Part shown: positions 8,660 through 18,647 of the stretch, piece by piece
How the letters are laid out: each line of letters begins with the position of its first letter
How positions within the stretch are numbered: position 1 is the first letter of the stretch
Assembly: GCF_902506505.1 (NCBI RefSeq)
Contig: NZ_LR733406.1
Location: 2,340,825-2,404,824 of the forward strand
Length of the DNA stretch: 64,000 bases
Source: Pseudomonas sp. 8AS
GTDB lineage: Bacteria; Pseudomonadota; Gammaproteobacteria; Pseudomonadales; Pseudomonadaceae
Direction: 5' to 3'
The notes under the pieces: model-generated
What the model saw: only the letters and a program-made list of their open reading frames with translations
Database searches by the model: none
What the model was told of the DNA's origin: nothing
Translations under genes and position numbers: made by a program

Positions 8660-8873
8660 CCCGCCCACCGAACCAAAAACGCACACGACAGCGCACCGCA
8701 GCACCGCCGTGACTCGAAAATCACCCGCAACAGCCATCTACCGACACGCCACTCACAGCTTCTCGCACATCCCCGCCGCACAGCTAACCGCTTGATTAAG
8801 CAGCACTATTCAAGAACCTTCCGCGCCTGCTGAAGCGCTTGGCGGCGTTGCCGCCTGGGCATCGAATAAAAAC

Positions 8874-8889
8874 TGGCAAGCCCCTTGCA
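8874..8889 (+). promoter_or_regulatory. sigma-54 promoter of nrtABD
   Basis: TGGCAAGCCCCTTGCA: GG and GC separated by 10 bases, a near-perfect -24/-12 element. The predicted start near 8900 leaves a leader of about 130 bases that consists almost entirely of the attenuator. Confidence 0.85.
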
Positions 8890-8910
8890 ATACCCTCAAT
8901 AGATTCCTGC

Positions 8911-9008
8911 GCAGCACACCAACGGCGGTGGGCCGCGGATCACGGACAACGGCGTCCGCCAGAGCACCCTCTCCCATCGGGCTCCTCTGGCGTACGCCGT
9001 TTTTATTT
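8911..9008 (+). promoter_or_regulatory. ANTAR (NasT) two-hairpin attenuator in the nrtA leader
   Basis: P1: stem CACC/GGTG (8917-8930) with hexaloop AACGGC. P2: stem CGGAC/GTCCG (8943-8958) with the identical hexaloop AACGGC. The terminator is two 8-bp blocks, AACGGCGT with ACGCCGTT and CGCCAGAG with CTCTGGCG, followed by TTTTATTT. Its 5' arm begins at the first base of the P2 loop, so antiterminator and terminator are mutually exclusive. This is the geometry established for ANTAR regulators, and nasT is encoded 3 kb upstream. Confidence 0.88.
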
Positions 9009-9030
9009 GCCCATGAAAAAGGAAAACTCC

Positions 9031-10314
9031 ATGAGTGATCGTGATTCCAAAGACCCGGTTAACAACAGCCGCCGCAATTTCCTCAAGCACTCCATCGCCG
9101 TCGCCGGCACCATCGGCGGGGTTGCCGCCCTCGGCCTGTCCGCCCCCGGTTTCCTGCGCAGCGCGGCCTATGCCGCCGGCTCCGATGCACCGGAAAAGGC
9201 CGTGCTGAATATCGGCTTCATCCCGCTGACCGACTGCGCCTCGGTGGTGGTCGCCGCCACCCAGGGCTTCGCAGCCAAATACGGCCTGACCATCAACCCG
9301 AGCAAGGAAGCCTCCTGGGCCGGCGTGCGCGACAAGCTGAACACCGGCGAGCTGGATGCCTCCCACGTGCTGTACGGCATGATGTACGGCTCGCAGCTGG
9401 GCGTCGCCGGGCCGCAGAAGGACATGGCCGTGCTCATGGGCCTGAACCAGAATGGCCAAGGCATCACCCTGTCCAAGCAGCTCAAGGAAGCCGGCGTCAC
9501 CACCGGCGAGCAACTGGCCGCACACATCAAGAAAGGCGGCAACCCGCTGACCTTCGCCCAGACCTTCCCCACCGGCACCCACGCCATGTGGCTGTACTAC
9601 TGGCTGGCCAACTACGGCATCAACCCCTTCACCGACGTGAAAACCATCACCGTGCCGCCACCGCAGATGGTCGCCAACATGCGCGTCGGCAACATGGATG
9701 GTTTCTGCGTCGGCGAGCCCTGGGGCGCCCGTGCGGTGTTCGACAAGATCGGCTTCACCGCCGCCACCACCCAGCAGATCTGGGCCGACCACCCGGAGAA
9801 AGTCCTCGGCTGCTCCCGCGAGTTCGTCGAGCAGAACCCCAACACCGCCCGCGCCCTGGTCATGGCCCTGCTGGAGGCCAGCCGCTTCATCGATGCCAGC
9901 GAGGCGAACAAGAAGGCCACCGCCAAGCTCATCTCCGGCAAGGCCTATGTCAACGCGCCGACCGAAGTCATCGAACAGCGCTTTATTGGCAACTACGAGG
10001 ACGGCCTGGGCAACAGCTGGCAGGACAAGAACCCGATGGTCTTCTGCAAGGAAGGCAGCGTGAACTTCCCCTACCACTCCGACGGCATGTGGTTCCTCAC
10101 CCAGTTCAAGCGCTGGGGGCTGATCAAGGACGACCCGGACTACGCCGCCGTGGCTGCGCAGATCAACCAGACCAAGCTCTACAGCGAAGCCGCCAGCGCC
10201 CTGGGCCTGGTCGTGCCGAGCAGTGTGATGCGCTCCAGCACCCTGATCGACGGCAAGGTGTGGGACGGTTCCAACCCGGCCGCCTACGCCAACTCCTTCG
10301 CGATTAAAGCCTGA
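9031..10314 (+). CDS. nrtA: nitrate ABC transporter periplasmic binding protein
   Basis: 427-residue solute-binding protein of the NrtA/CmpA family with a twin-arginine signal (SRRNFLK at residues 13-19, then a hydrophobic stretch and AAYAA), so it is exported folded by Tat. The ligand-binding core TFAQTFPTGTHAMWLYYWLA and WADHPEKVLGCSREFVEQNP is nearly shared with NasS. The start is the ATG of MSDRDSKDP with AAAAAGGA 7 bases upstream; an ATG 18 bases earlier overlaps that ribosome site. It is first in an operon with the permease and ATPase. Nitrate is the most likely ligand given NasST control; cyanate and bicarbonate binders are in the same superfamily. Confidence 0.93.
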   Translation: MSDRDSKDPVNNSRRNFLKHSIAVAGTIGGVAALGLSAPGFLRSAAYAAGSDAPEKAVLNIGFIPLTDCASVVVAATQGFAAKYGLTINPSKEASWAGVRDKLNTGELDASHVLYGMMYGSQLGVAGPQKDMAVLMGLNQNGQGITLSKQLKEAGVTTGEQLAAHIKKGGNPLTFAQTFPTGTHAMWLYYWLANYGINPFTDVKTITVPPPQMVANMRVGNMDGFCVGEPWGARAVFDKIGFTAATTQQIWADHPEKVLGCSREFVEQNPNTARALVMALLEASRFIDASEANKKATAKLISGKAYVNAPTEVIEQRFIGNYEDGLGNSWQDKNPMVFCKEGSVNFPYHSDGMWFLTQFKRWGLIKDDPDYAAVAAQINQTKLYSEAASALGLVVPSSVMRSSTLIDGKVWDGSNPAAYANSFAIKA

Positions 10315-10331
10315 TTTTCGGAGGCACCTAG

Positions 10332-11189
10332 ATGAACGCTCCAGTGAAAACACCACTGACAATGGCCACCCCGGTTGCCCCCAGCAGCACTCCGCGCCGG
10401 GTCCTGCCCGGCGCGGAGGCCATCACCAACCTGATCAAGGCAGTCATTCCGCCGCTGCTCGGCATTGCCCTGTTCATCGGCGTCTGGGCCCTGATCGCAA
10501 CCCGCAGCGAAGGTCTGCCGGGCCCCTTGTCGACCTGGTATTCGGCACTGGAGCTGTTCGCCGATCCGTTCTATGACAACGGCCCGAACGACATGGGCAT
10601 CGGCTGGAATATCCTGCATTCCCTTGGCCGTGTCGGTCTGGGCTTCGGCCTGGCAGCGCTGATCGGTATTCCGCTCGGTTTCGCCATCGGCCGCTTCGCC
10701 TTCCTCGCCAACATGCTCTCGCCAATCATCAGCCTGCTGCGTCCGGTTTCGCCGCTGGCCTGGCTGCCGATCGGCCTGCTGGTGTTCGAGGCGGCAGGAC
10801 CTGCCTCGATCTGGGTGATCTTCATCAGCTCGATCTGGCCGATCATTCTCAACACGGCCGCCGGCGTCGCCAGCGTGCCGCAGGACTATTTGAACGTGGC
10901 GCGCGTGCTCAAGCTGTCGGAGTTCAAGGTGCTCACCCGCATCCTCTTCCCCGCCGTGCTGCCGCACCTGATGACCGGCATCCGCCTGGCCATCGGCGTG
11001 GCCTGGCTGGTGATCGTCGCCGCGGAAATGCTCACCGGTGGCACCGGCCTGGGCTTCTGGGTGTGGGACGAGTGGAACAACCTCAACGTCGAACACATCC
11101 TCATCGCCATCATCATCGTCGGCCTGGTCGGCCTGGCCCTGGAGCAAGCCCTGCTCCTGCTGGCCAAGCGCTTCGATTACGCCAGCTAA
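10332..11189 (+). CDS. nrtB: nitrate ABC transporter permease
   Basis: 285-residue inner-membrane permease of the NrtB/SsuC (BPD_transp_1) type. After a polar N-terminus (about 40 residues) come roughly six hydrophobic helices. The cytoplasmic EAA-like loop is visible as NVARVLKLSEFKVLTRILFP, the coupling helix contacting the ATPase. The ribosome site GGAGG is 7 bases upstream, 17 bases after nrtA. It partners NrtA and the ATPase at 11290; a single permease gene implies a homodimer. Confidence 0.92.
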   Translation: MNAPVKTPLTMATPVAPSSTPRRVLPGAEAITNLIKAVIPPLLGIALFIGVWALIATRSEGLPGPLSTWYSALELFADPFYDNGPNDMGIGWNILHSLGRVGLGFGLAALIGIPLGFAIGRFAFLANMLSPIISLLRPVSPLAWLPIGLLVFEAAGPASIWVIFISSIWPIILNTAAGVASVPQDYLNVARVLKLSEFKVLTRILFPAVLPHLMTGIRLAIGVAWLVIVAAEMLTGGTGLGFWVWDEWNNLNVEHILIAIIIVGLVGLALEQALLLLAKRFDYAS

Positions 11190-11198
11190 GCATTTTTC

Positions 11199-11271
11199 TG
11201 TAGGAGCCAGCTTGCTGGCGATCCATCACGGCAGCGAGTAGCCAATGATCGCCAGCCAGCTGGCTCCTACA
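11199..11271. repeat. REP palindrome pair inside the nrt operon
   Basis: TGTAGGAGCCAGCTTGCTGG and its inverted copy ending CAGCTGGCTCCTACA, separated by about 25 bases. It is the same family as the pair at 43787-43855 and the single copy at 42601. Located between nrtB and the ATPase gene, its mRNA form is a long hairpin that may lower ATPase expression or protect the upstream message. Confidence 0.85.
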
Positions 11272-11289
11272 CCAGACAGGAGAATATCG

Positions 11290-12081
11290 ATGGACAAGTT
11301 CGTCGAGCTGACCCACGTCAGCAAACACTTCGATACCAAGAAAGGCCGCTTCCAGGCGCTCAGTGACGTCAACCTGAGCATCGCCAAGGGCGAGTTCGTT
11401 TCGCTGATCGGCCACTCCGGCTGCGGCAAATCCACCGTGCTCAACCTGATCGCCGGCCTGCTCGAGGCCAGCGAAGGCGGGCTGATCTGCAACGGCCGCG
11501 AGATCGACGGCCCCGGCCCGGAGCGCGCCGTAGTGTTCCAGAACCACAGCCTGCTGCCCTGGATGACCTGCTTCGGCAACGTCCATCTGGCGGTGGAAAA
11601 GGTCTTCGGCGGCAAGGAAAGCAAGGTCCAGCTGAAGGCGCGCACCGAAGCGGCGCTGCATATGGTCGGCCTGAGCCACGCCAGCCACAAGCACCCCAAC
11701 GAGATCTCCGGCGGCATGAAACAGCGCGTCGGCATCGCCCGCGCCCTGGCCATGGAACCCAAGGTACTGCTGATGGACGAGCCGTTCGGTGCGCTGGACG
11801 CCCTGACCCGCGCCCACCTGCAGGACGAGCTGCTGCGCATCGTCGGCGAGACCCACAGCACCGTGGTGATGGTCACCCATGACGTCGACGAAGCCGTGCT
11901 GCTCTCGGACCGCATCGTGATGATGACCAACGGCCCGGCGGCGACCATCGGCGATATCGTCAAAGTGCAGCTGGAACGCCCACGCAACCGCCTGGCCCTG
12001 GCCAACGACAGCCAGTACCACGAGTACCGCACGGCGGTGCTGGAGTTCCTCTACCAGCGCCAGCAGCGCCCCGCCGCCTAG
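11290..12081 (+). CDS. nrtD: nitrate ABC transporter ATPase (NrtD/NasD type)
   Basis: 263-residue ABC ATPase. Walker A GHSGCGKST, Q-loop in VVFQNHSLLPWM, signature SGGMKQR, Walker B VLLMDEP and switch His in MVTHDVDEA are all intact. It lacks the C-terminal substrate-binding extension of cyanobacterial NrtC, so it corresponds to the single-domain NrtD/NasD type and should work as a homodimer on NrtB. The start is the ATG of MDKFVELTHV with CAGGAG 7-8 bases upstream. A REP pair separates it from nrtB; a terminator follows. Confidence 0.92.
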   Translation: MDKFVELTHVSKHFDTKKGRFQALSDVNLSIAKGEFVSLIGHSGCGKSTVLNLIAGLLEASEGGLICNGREIDGPGPERAVVFQNHSLLPWMTCFGNVHLAVEKVFGGKESKVQLKARTEAALHMVGLSHASHKHPNEISGGMKQRVGIARALAMEPKVLLMDEPFGALDALTRAHLQDELLRIVGETHSTVVMVTHDVDEAVLLSDRIVMMTNGPAATIGDIVKVQLERPRNRLALANDSQYHEYRTAVLEFLYQRQQRPAA

Positions 12082-12106
12082 TTTCCCGGCCTGCCGGCCC
12101 CTCGAC

Positions 12107-12130
12107 GCCCGGTCTCGTACCGGGCTTTTA
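12107..12130 (+). terminator. terminator of nrtABD
   Basis: GCCCGGT-CTCG-TACCGGGC then TTTTA. It separates the nrt operon from the convergent rnt gene. Confidence 0.8.
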
Positions 12131-12148
12131 ATGTTGCGTGGGCTCGAC

Positions 12149-12823
12149 TCAGTGGTCGAACTCGTCCCAGCCGCCCATTTCCTTCCAGCGGTTGACGATG
12201 CCGCAGAACAGCTCGGCGGTCTTCTCGGTGTCGTAGCGCGCGGAGTGCGCTTCCTTGCCGTCGAAGGCGATGCCGGCGGTCTGGCAGGCCTTGGCCAGCA
12301 CGGTCTGGCCGTAGGCGAGGCCGGCCAGGGTGGCGGTGTCGAAGCTGGAGAAGGGGTGGAAGGGGTTGCGCTTGATGTCGCAGCGGGCCACGGCGGCATT
12401 CAGGAAGCCGAGGTCGAAGCTGCTGTTGTGGCCGACCAGGATGGCGCGCTTGCAGCCATTGGCCTTGATCGACTTACGCAGGCCCTTGAAGATTTCCCCC
12501 AGCGCGTGCGCTTCGCTGACCGCCATGCGCAGCGGGTGATCCAGCTTGATCCCGGTGAACTCCAGCGCCGCCTGCTCGATATTGGCGCCGGCGAACGGCT
12601 CGATGCGGAAGAAGTGGGTGTGGTCCGGGTAGACGAAGCCGTCCTCGTCCATGGCGATGGTGGTCGCGGCGATCTCCAGCAGGGCGTCGGTGGCGCAGTT
12701 GAAGCCGCCGGTCTCGACATCCACCACCACCGGCAGGTAGCCGCGAAAGCGCGCGGCCATCGGGTGGCGCGGGCCTGAGGGCAGGCTGCCGTCGAGTTCG
12801 TCGTCGAAATGTTCTTCGCTCAC
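12149..12823 (-). CDS. rnt: ribonuclease T
   Basis: 224-residue DEDDh 3'-5' exoribonuclease that trims tRNA 3' ends and other structured RNA. Catalytic residues are visible: D35 and E37 in VVVDVETGG, the second Asp in [10 protein letters not shown], and His/Asp in [11 protein letters not shown]. It starts with the ATG of [10 protein letters not shown], which overlaps the pyrC stop by 4 bases (ATGA), so rnt is the second gene of a pyrC-rnt operon as in P. aeruginosa PA3527-PA3528. Confidence 0.95.
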   Translation of the reverse strand: MSEEHFDDELDGSLPSGPRHPMAARFRGYLPVVVDVETGGFNCATDALLEIAATTIAMDEDGFVYPDHTHFFRIEPFAGANIEQAALEFTGIKLDHPLRMAVSEAHALGEIFKGLRKSIKANGCKRAILVGHNSSFDLGFLNAAVARCDIKRNPFHPFSSFDTATLAGLAYGQTVLAKACQTAGIAFDGKEAHSARYDTEKTAELFCGIVNRWKEMGGWDEFDH

Positions 12824-13866
12824 GCGGGGTTCTCCAGCAGGCGCCAGCGCAGGTTCTCACCGGCGCGCAGGGGGATTACGGTGTGCTCGCCCAGCGGCAG
12901 GCTGGCCGGGGCGGTCCACTCTTCGCGCACCAGGGTGATGCGGTCGGTGTTGCGCGGCAGGCTGTAGAAGTCGGGGCCGAAGTGGCTGGCGAAAGCTTCC
13001 AGCTTGTCCAGTGCGTTGCGCTGCTCGAAGGCCTCGGCATACAGCTCGATGGCGGCATAGGCGGTGTAGCAGCCGGCACAACCGCAGGCGGCTTCCTTGG
13101 CATGCTGGGCGTGCGGCGCCGAGTCGGTGCCGAGGAAGAACTTGGCGCTGCCGCTGGTGGCCGCATCCAGCAGGGCTTCCTGGTGGGTGTTGCGCTTGAG
13201 GATCGGCAGGCAATAGAAGTGCGGGCGAATGCCGCCGACCAGCATGTGGTTGCGGTTGTACAGCAGGTGGTGGACGGTGATGGTCGCACCGACGTTGCTC
13301 GACGCGGCGTTGACGAACTGCACGGCGTCGCTGGTGGTGATGTGCTCGAACACCACTTTCAGGCTGGGGAAGCGCTCAACCACGCGGCTCAGCTGTTCGT
13401 CGATGAAGCGCTTCTCGCGGTCGAATACGTCGACTTCGGCGCGGGTCACTTCGCCGTGCACCAGCAGCGGCAGGCCGACTTCGGCCATGGCTTCCAATGC
13501 CGGGAAGATCTTGTCGATGCTGGTCACGCCGGAATCGGAGTTGGTGGTGGCGCCGGCCGGGTAGAGCTTGGCCGCATGCACGAAGCCACTGGCCTTGGCC
13601 GTGCGCACGTCCTCGGCCGAAGTGTTGTCGGTGAGATACAGCACCATCAGCGGCTGGAACTGGCTACCGGCCGGGCGGGCGGCGAGGATGCGCTGGCGGT
13701 AGCCGTCGGCCTCGGCGGCGTTGCGCACCGGCGGCACCAGGTTGGGCATGATGATGGCGCGGGCGAAGGTACGTGCCACGTCGGCCACGGTATGCGGCAG
13801 CACGGCGCCGTCGCGCAGGTGGATGTGCCAGTCGTCTGGGCGCAGCAGGGTAATGCGGTCTGACAT
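12820..13866 (-). CDS. pyrC: dihydroorotase
   Basis: 348-residue zinc amidohydrolase, third step of pyrimidine synthesis (carbamoyl-aspartate to dihydroorotate), type II PyrC. The metal ligands H14 and H16 are in DWHIHLRDG; the carboxylated lysine is in the [11 protein letters not shown] segment; further ligands include the His of PLLVHGEVT and the Asp of LGTDSAPH. The start is the ATG of [10 protein letters not shown], with GGAACTC upstream; a longer in-frame extension lacks homology. It is divergent from motY and translationally coupled to rnt. Confidence 0.95.
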   Translation of the reverse strand: MSDRITLLRPDDWHIHLRDGAVLPHTVADVARTFARAIIMPNLVPPVRNAAEADGYRQRILAARPAGSQFQPLMVLYLTDNTSAEDVRTAKASGFVHAAKLYPAGATTNSDSGVTSIDKIFPALEAMAEVGLPLLVHGEVTRAEVDVFDREKRFIDEQLSRVVERFPSLKVVFEHITTSDAVQFVNAASSNVGATITVHHLLYNRNHMLVGGIRPHFYCLPILKRNTHQEALLDAATSGSAKFFLGTDSAPHAQHAKEAACGCAGCYTAYAAIELYAEAFEQRNALDKLEAFASHFGPDFYSLPRNTDRITLVREEWTAPASLPLGEHTVIPLRAGENLRWRLLENPA

Positions 13867-13995
13867 GGAGAGTTCCAGGCGGGTAAAACGTGCTCGCATG
13901 CTACCGGAATTGGCCTTTGCCGGCACGGGCTATCAAGTTTTGCCGACTGCGACCGATACCCCGAGGGAATGCCGTTACTCCCCGTGGAGCCTGTC

Positions 13996-14934
13996 GTGCG
14001 CCAACCTTACTTCGCCCTGTCCAGCTTGTTTGTCGGCCTGTGCCTGAGTGCCCAGGTCGCGGCTATCAGCTTCCAGACCCGCATGGAAAAGATCGAATGG
14101 AAGGTCGAAGGCGACCAGTTCGAGTGCCGCCTGACGCAGCCGGTGGCGGATTTCGGCAGTGGCGAGTTCGTCCGCCGCGCCGGCGAGCAGGCGACTTTCC
14201 GTCTCAAGGCCCGCGAACGCTGGCTGGGTGCGGGTTCGGCGACCCTACTGGCAGCGGCGGCGCCCTGGCAGCCGGGGCGCGGTGACATCAACCTCGGCCC
14301 GGTTACCGTGGTGGCCGGCGAAGTGCCCTTCAACAGTTCCCAGGAACAGGCCGGGCGCCTGCTCACCGGCCTGCTCGAGGGGCGCAGCCCGCTGGTTCGG
14401 CACCGCACCAGTACGGGAGGCGACAGCCTCGATGTGCGCCTGCTGCCGATCAAGTTCACCCAGGCCTACAACGATTACCTGAAATGCACGGCCGGGCTGC
14501 TGCCGGTCAACTTCGACCAGATTCGCAAGGCGCAGATCGGCTTTCCCAGCGGCGTGGTGCTGGATGACGTGGGCCGCGCCAAGCTGGACATCATTCTGGC
14601 CTTCCTCAAGGCCGATCCGAGCGTCAACCGCATCGAGCTCGATGGCCACTCCGACAACAGTGGCAACCGCCTGAGCAATCGCGACCTGTCGCGGCGCCGG
14701 GCGATCGCCGTGGAGGAGTACCTCAAGGCCAACGGCGTGCCGGCCGAACAGATTGTCGTGCGCTTCCACGGCGAGCGTTACCCCCTGGTGCCGAACAAGG
14801 GCGAAGCCAGTCGGGCGCAGAACCGCCGGGTGACCATGACCCTGTCCCGCGAGCCGCTGGTCGAGCCGGCCGAGGATGCGGCTCCGACTCCGGCGGCGCC
14901 CACGTCGCCAGCCGATCCCGCAGCTACCTCCTGA
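13996..14934 (+). CDS. motY: MotY-like flagellar stator T-ring protein
   Basis: About 312 residues. An N-terminal signal peptide (LSSLFVGLCLSAQVAA) is followed by a MotY N-domain (FQTRMEKIEWKVEGDQFECR) and a C-terminal OmpA-like peptidoglycan-binding domain (LDGHSDNSGNRLSNRDLSRR; RFHGERYPL). A Pro/Ala-rich tail follows. MotY anchors and activates the flagellar stator in Pseudomonas and Vibrio. The GTG start at VRQPYFALSS was chosen because GGAG lies 7 bases upstream and it gives a compact signal peptide; an ATG 27 bases earlier is possible. Position between pyrC and argG matches PA3526. Confidence 0.88.
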   Translation: MRQPYFALSSLFVGLCLSAQVAAISFQTRMEKIEWKVEGDQFECRLTQPVADFGSGEFVRRAGEQATFRLKARERWLGAGSATLLAAAAPWQPGRGDINLGPVTVVAGEVPFNSSQEQAGRLLTGLLEGRSPLVRHRTSTGGDSLDVRLLPIKFTQAYNDYLKCTAGLLPVNFDQIRKAQIGFPSGVVLDDVGRAKLDIILAFLKADPSVNRIELDGHSDNSGNRLSNRDLSRRRAIAVEEYLKANGVPAEQIVVRFHGERYPLVPNKGEASRAQNRRVTMTLSREPLVEPAEDAAPTPAAPTSPADPAATS

Positions 14935-15053
14935 GGTCGCTCGGATAAATAAATCTGTCGCTTTGTCGCCAGCGCCGGTCGCGCCCCTGTAAATCGCCCG
15001 GCGCGGCCGGTAGAATCACGGGTTTTCCGTACAACCCCGTGGAGTTGATTGGC

Positions 15054-16271
<1,218 letters not shown>

Positions 16272-16295
16272 TAAGCTGAATGCCTTGTGCCAGAC

Positions 16296-16330
16296 GAACC
16301 CCGGCCACGAGCCGGGGTTCTGCTTTTCTA
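16296..16330 (+). terminator. argG terminator (left copy)
   Basis: GAACCCCGGC-CACGA-GCCGGGGTTC hairpin followed by TGCTTTTCT. A second copy lies in the right repeat at 26322-26356. Confidence 0.85.
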
Positions 16331-16345
16331 GAAGAGGAAAACCTG

Positions 16346-16546
16346 ATGAGACTGCTGCATACCATGCTGCGCGTCGGCGACCTGGACAAGTCCATCGCCT
16401 TCTATACCGAAGTGCTGGGCATGACCCTGTTGCGCCGCAAGGACTACCCGGACGGCCAGTTCACCCTGGCCTTCGTCGGCTATGGCGAGGAGGCGCACAA
16501 CAGCGTGATCAAGCTGACCTACAACTGGTGGGATAGGTGGAATTAA
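16346..16546 (+). pseudogene. truncated lactoylglutathione lyase (gloA left copy)
   Basis: The first 61 codons match the intact gloA at 26372 ([20 protein letters not shown] onward) apart from one Lys/Glu change. At 16529 the sequence switches to unrelated DNA and the frame ends after five foreign codons (WDRWN). Only about half of the 130-residue enzyme remains, missing the second metal-binding half, so it cannot be active. It marks the left junction of the island. Confidence 0.92.
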
Positions 16547-16950
16547 TCCGGAATGAGCGGATAGATTTCTTTCGGAAAGAGGTGGGTTCAAGTCGGAAGA
16601 AGGGGGATTAATCGGGATGACGCCGGATGGATTCGCACAGAAGCTCTATGCTGCTCATGCGCCTGGTGCAGGCCGACGCGCTCGACTTCGACGACCGCCC
16701 AGCGCATCCGCCAGTTGACCCAGACCCTGTTCGATGAGCTCAAGCCTTGACCTTCTTTTGGCGGTTGTTCTCCTGAGCGAGCAACCGCTTGCCGGACGCC
16801 ACGCGAGGGGGGAGCGTACCTTACCGCCCGGCCTGCTGTCTGCAATTTGTGAGCGTCGTGGTTGAGAGATTTGGCAGATTTTTGTCGGGCGTTGCGCTTG
16901 GTCGGGCTGCTGCGTCAGGTTTCCAGTAGTGCCTAGCGAGCTGCCAGAGT
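16547..16950. other. non-coding junction region of the island
   Basis: About 400 bases with no supported gene. Imperfectly related AT-richer words (GGAATTAATCCGG at 16539, GGATTAATCGGGATGACGCC at 16604) suggest remnants of inserted DNA. A plus-strand frame ending at 16749 with AQRIRQLTQTLFDELKP and a stop looks like the C-terminal tail of a lost protein that I cannot identify. Confidence 0.5.
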
Positions 16951-17355
16951 TCAGTGAAAGGTCAGGTGTTTGTGGCCAAAGTAGCTGGTTAGCACCGGAA
17001 CCAGTACGCCCACCAAGTGGGCGATCGCTTCGCTGTGCTCGACCACGTCCATCGACGGCAATGCCCAGCGGGCCAGGAGCAGGCTGATCACCAGTGTCTG
17101 CAGGGCCGCCAGCAGGTTGACCGCGATGAACTTCAGCGCCTGGGGCAGCAGGCTGCCCGATTTTGCGTCGAACACATGCCTTCGCATCAGCAGAAACGCC
17201 ACCAGCATGCCCACCAGGTAGGCGCAGATAATCGCCAGGCTATACTCGAAAAACAGGCTGAAGAAGAATCTCGAACCATAGTTAGCTGCAGCGGCGATCC
17301 CGCCAGCGAACAGGAAGCGCAGGAACTCGGAAGACAGCAGCTGGCGCCAGTTCAA
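16951..17355 (-). CDS. GtrA-family membrane protein (putative lipid-linked sugar flippase)
   Basis: 134 residues with four hydrophobic helices ([32 protein letters not shown]-terminal [20 protein letters not shown]), the GtrA fold. GtrA proteins are thought to move polyprenyl-phosphate sugars across the inner membrane. In Mycobacterium the GtrA-like Rv3789 is encoded next to dprE1/dprE2. It is last in the seven-gene operon and overlaps the FAD gene by 4 bases. Role here: candidate exporter of the lipid-linked arabinose made by the upstream genes (inference). Confidence 0.85.
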   Translation of the reverse strand: MNWRQLLSSEFLRFLFAGGIAAAANYGSRFFFSLFFEYSLAIICAYLVGMLVAFLLMRRHVFDAKSGSLLPQALKFIAVNLLAALQTLVISLLLARWALPSMDVVEHSEAIAHLVGVLVPVLTSYFGHKHLTFH

Positions 17356-18647
17356 TCTGTCACCGCTGCCGTCGTCGCCAGTTTCCTACCGAAGCCGATG
17401 CTTTCGGAGATGCCACGGTCCTCTGGGTAGTAGTAGGAGGTGTCAGCCACCCACAGCCCTTTGACCGGCAGTGCCACCGGCGGCAGGTCCGCCAGATAGC
17501 CGGGCGGGCAGATCGGCTGGGCATGCCGGTAACGGCTGGCATGCAGGGCGATGAAGTCGTCATCGCTCAGCGCGGGATTGATGGTCTTCAGGTAGCCCCG
17601 CACTTTGTCGAGAAAGGCTTGGTCGGGCTCGGCGAACTTGGGGTGCTCGCCCGGCATGTAGAACGGGACGTAAACCACATGCTGGTCCAGCGGTCGCAGG
17701 TTGCTGTATTCGACCAACCCCGGGATATCCATCTGCGGGTCGTTGACGTTGAGCCAGAAGTTCTCCGTGAGGGGCTTGCGCAGTTTGGCGATGACGCAGA
17801 CCACGGCGATGTTGTCGATAGCGTCGAACCGCTGCAGCACGTCGGCGGGCAGATCGGGCATCAGCTGGGGCACATAGGGCAGCGGGATGGTGCTGATGAC
17901 CTTGTCGAAGGGCTCGAGGCTGCCATTCACTGTCACCCCGGTGGCCCGCCCGTCATCGATGACTACCTTGCTCACCGGCGCCGTCAGGCGTACTTCCCCG
18001 CCATGGGCTTCGATGTCCGCCTTCAGGGCCTGCAGCAAGGTGTCCGAACCTCCTTCCAGATACCCCAGCTTTTCGCGTAACAGGCTGTAGCGTGAGCGAC
18101 CGATGCGGCGGATGCGGCTCCAGATCCAGGCGGCGGAAAGGTTGTTGCTGTAGTCGTAGAACTTGTAGTCGAACAGTCGACGCCACAGTGCCTCGTAGGC
18201 TTCGTTGCCGACCCAGCGTTTGATCCAGCTGACCGCCTCCACATTGTCCAGTGGCTTCCAGTCATTGCGCTTGGTGGACAGGAAGGCATGCAGGCCGTAG
18301 CGGAACTTGGCCACCAGGCTGAGGCCCTTGAACTTCAGCAGGGCGATCGGGTTGCCCCAGGGTTGCAGGCGCTGCTCGAACCAGTAGCCCATCTTGGTCT
18401 CGACCCAGCGCATTTTTCCGGCCAGGCCCAGCTCGTCCAGCACCCTGAGAAAGGCGTGATCGGAGGTGCAATGGAAATGGTAATAGCGCTCGATGGTCAG
18501 GCCCGAGAAGTCAAAGGTGGCGGTCATGCCGCCGACCCGATCATCGGCCTCGAACACCACCGGCCGGTGCCCATCGCGTGCCAGCTGATAGGCCACTGCC
18601 AGGCCCATGGGGCCGGCGCCGAGAACGGCAATGCGTTGTCCCTGCAT
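17352..18647 (-). CDS. FAD-dependent amine-oxidase/UGM-like oxidoreductase
   Basis: 431 residues. The N-terminal dinucleotide-binding motif [20 protein letters not shown] is followed by [19 protein letters not shown], the flavin-binding pattern of the amine oxidase/protoporphyrinogen oxidase/UDP-galactopyranose mutase clan. The C-terminal FAD contact is [20 protein letters not shown]. Such proteins oxidise or isomerise sugars or isoprenoids; the substrate is not predictable. The start overlaps the preceding SDR stop (TGATG). Its presence between the SDR and GtrA in a lipid-linked sugar operon suggests modification of the glycan or its carrier. It is not part of the minimal mycobacterial arabinose pathway. 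Confidence 0.8.
   Translation of the reverse strand: MQGQRIAVLGAGPMGLAVAYQLARDGHRPVVFEADDRVGGMTATFDFSGLTIERYYHFHCTSDHAFLRVLDELGLAGKMRWVETKMGYWFEQRLQPWGNPIALLKFKGLSLVAKFRYGLHAFLSTKRNDWKPLDNVEAVSWIKRWVGNEAYEALWRRLFDYKFYDYSNNLSAAWIWSRIRRIGRSRYSLLREKLGYLEGGSDTLLQALKADIEAHGGEVRLTAPVSKVVIDDGRATGVTVNGSLEPFDKVISTIPLPYVPQLMPDLPADVLQRFDAIDNIAVVCVIAKLRKPLTENFWLNVNDPQMDIPGLVEYSNLRPLDQHVVYVPFYMPGEHPKFAEPDQAFLDKVRGYLKTINPALSDDDFIALHASRYRHAQPICPPGYLADLPPVALPVKGLWVADTSYYYPEDRGISESIGFGRKLATTAAVTD

Noticed and set aside
8660..8873. NtrC enhancer pair upstream of the nrtA sigma-54 promoter
   Set aside because: Several GCACC words occur (for example near 8692 and 8699) but none forms the palindromic GCACC-N5-GGTGC site, so none is annotated.
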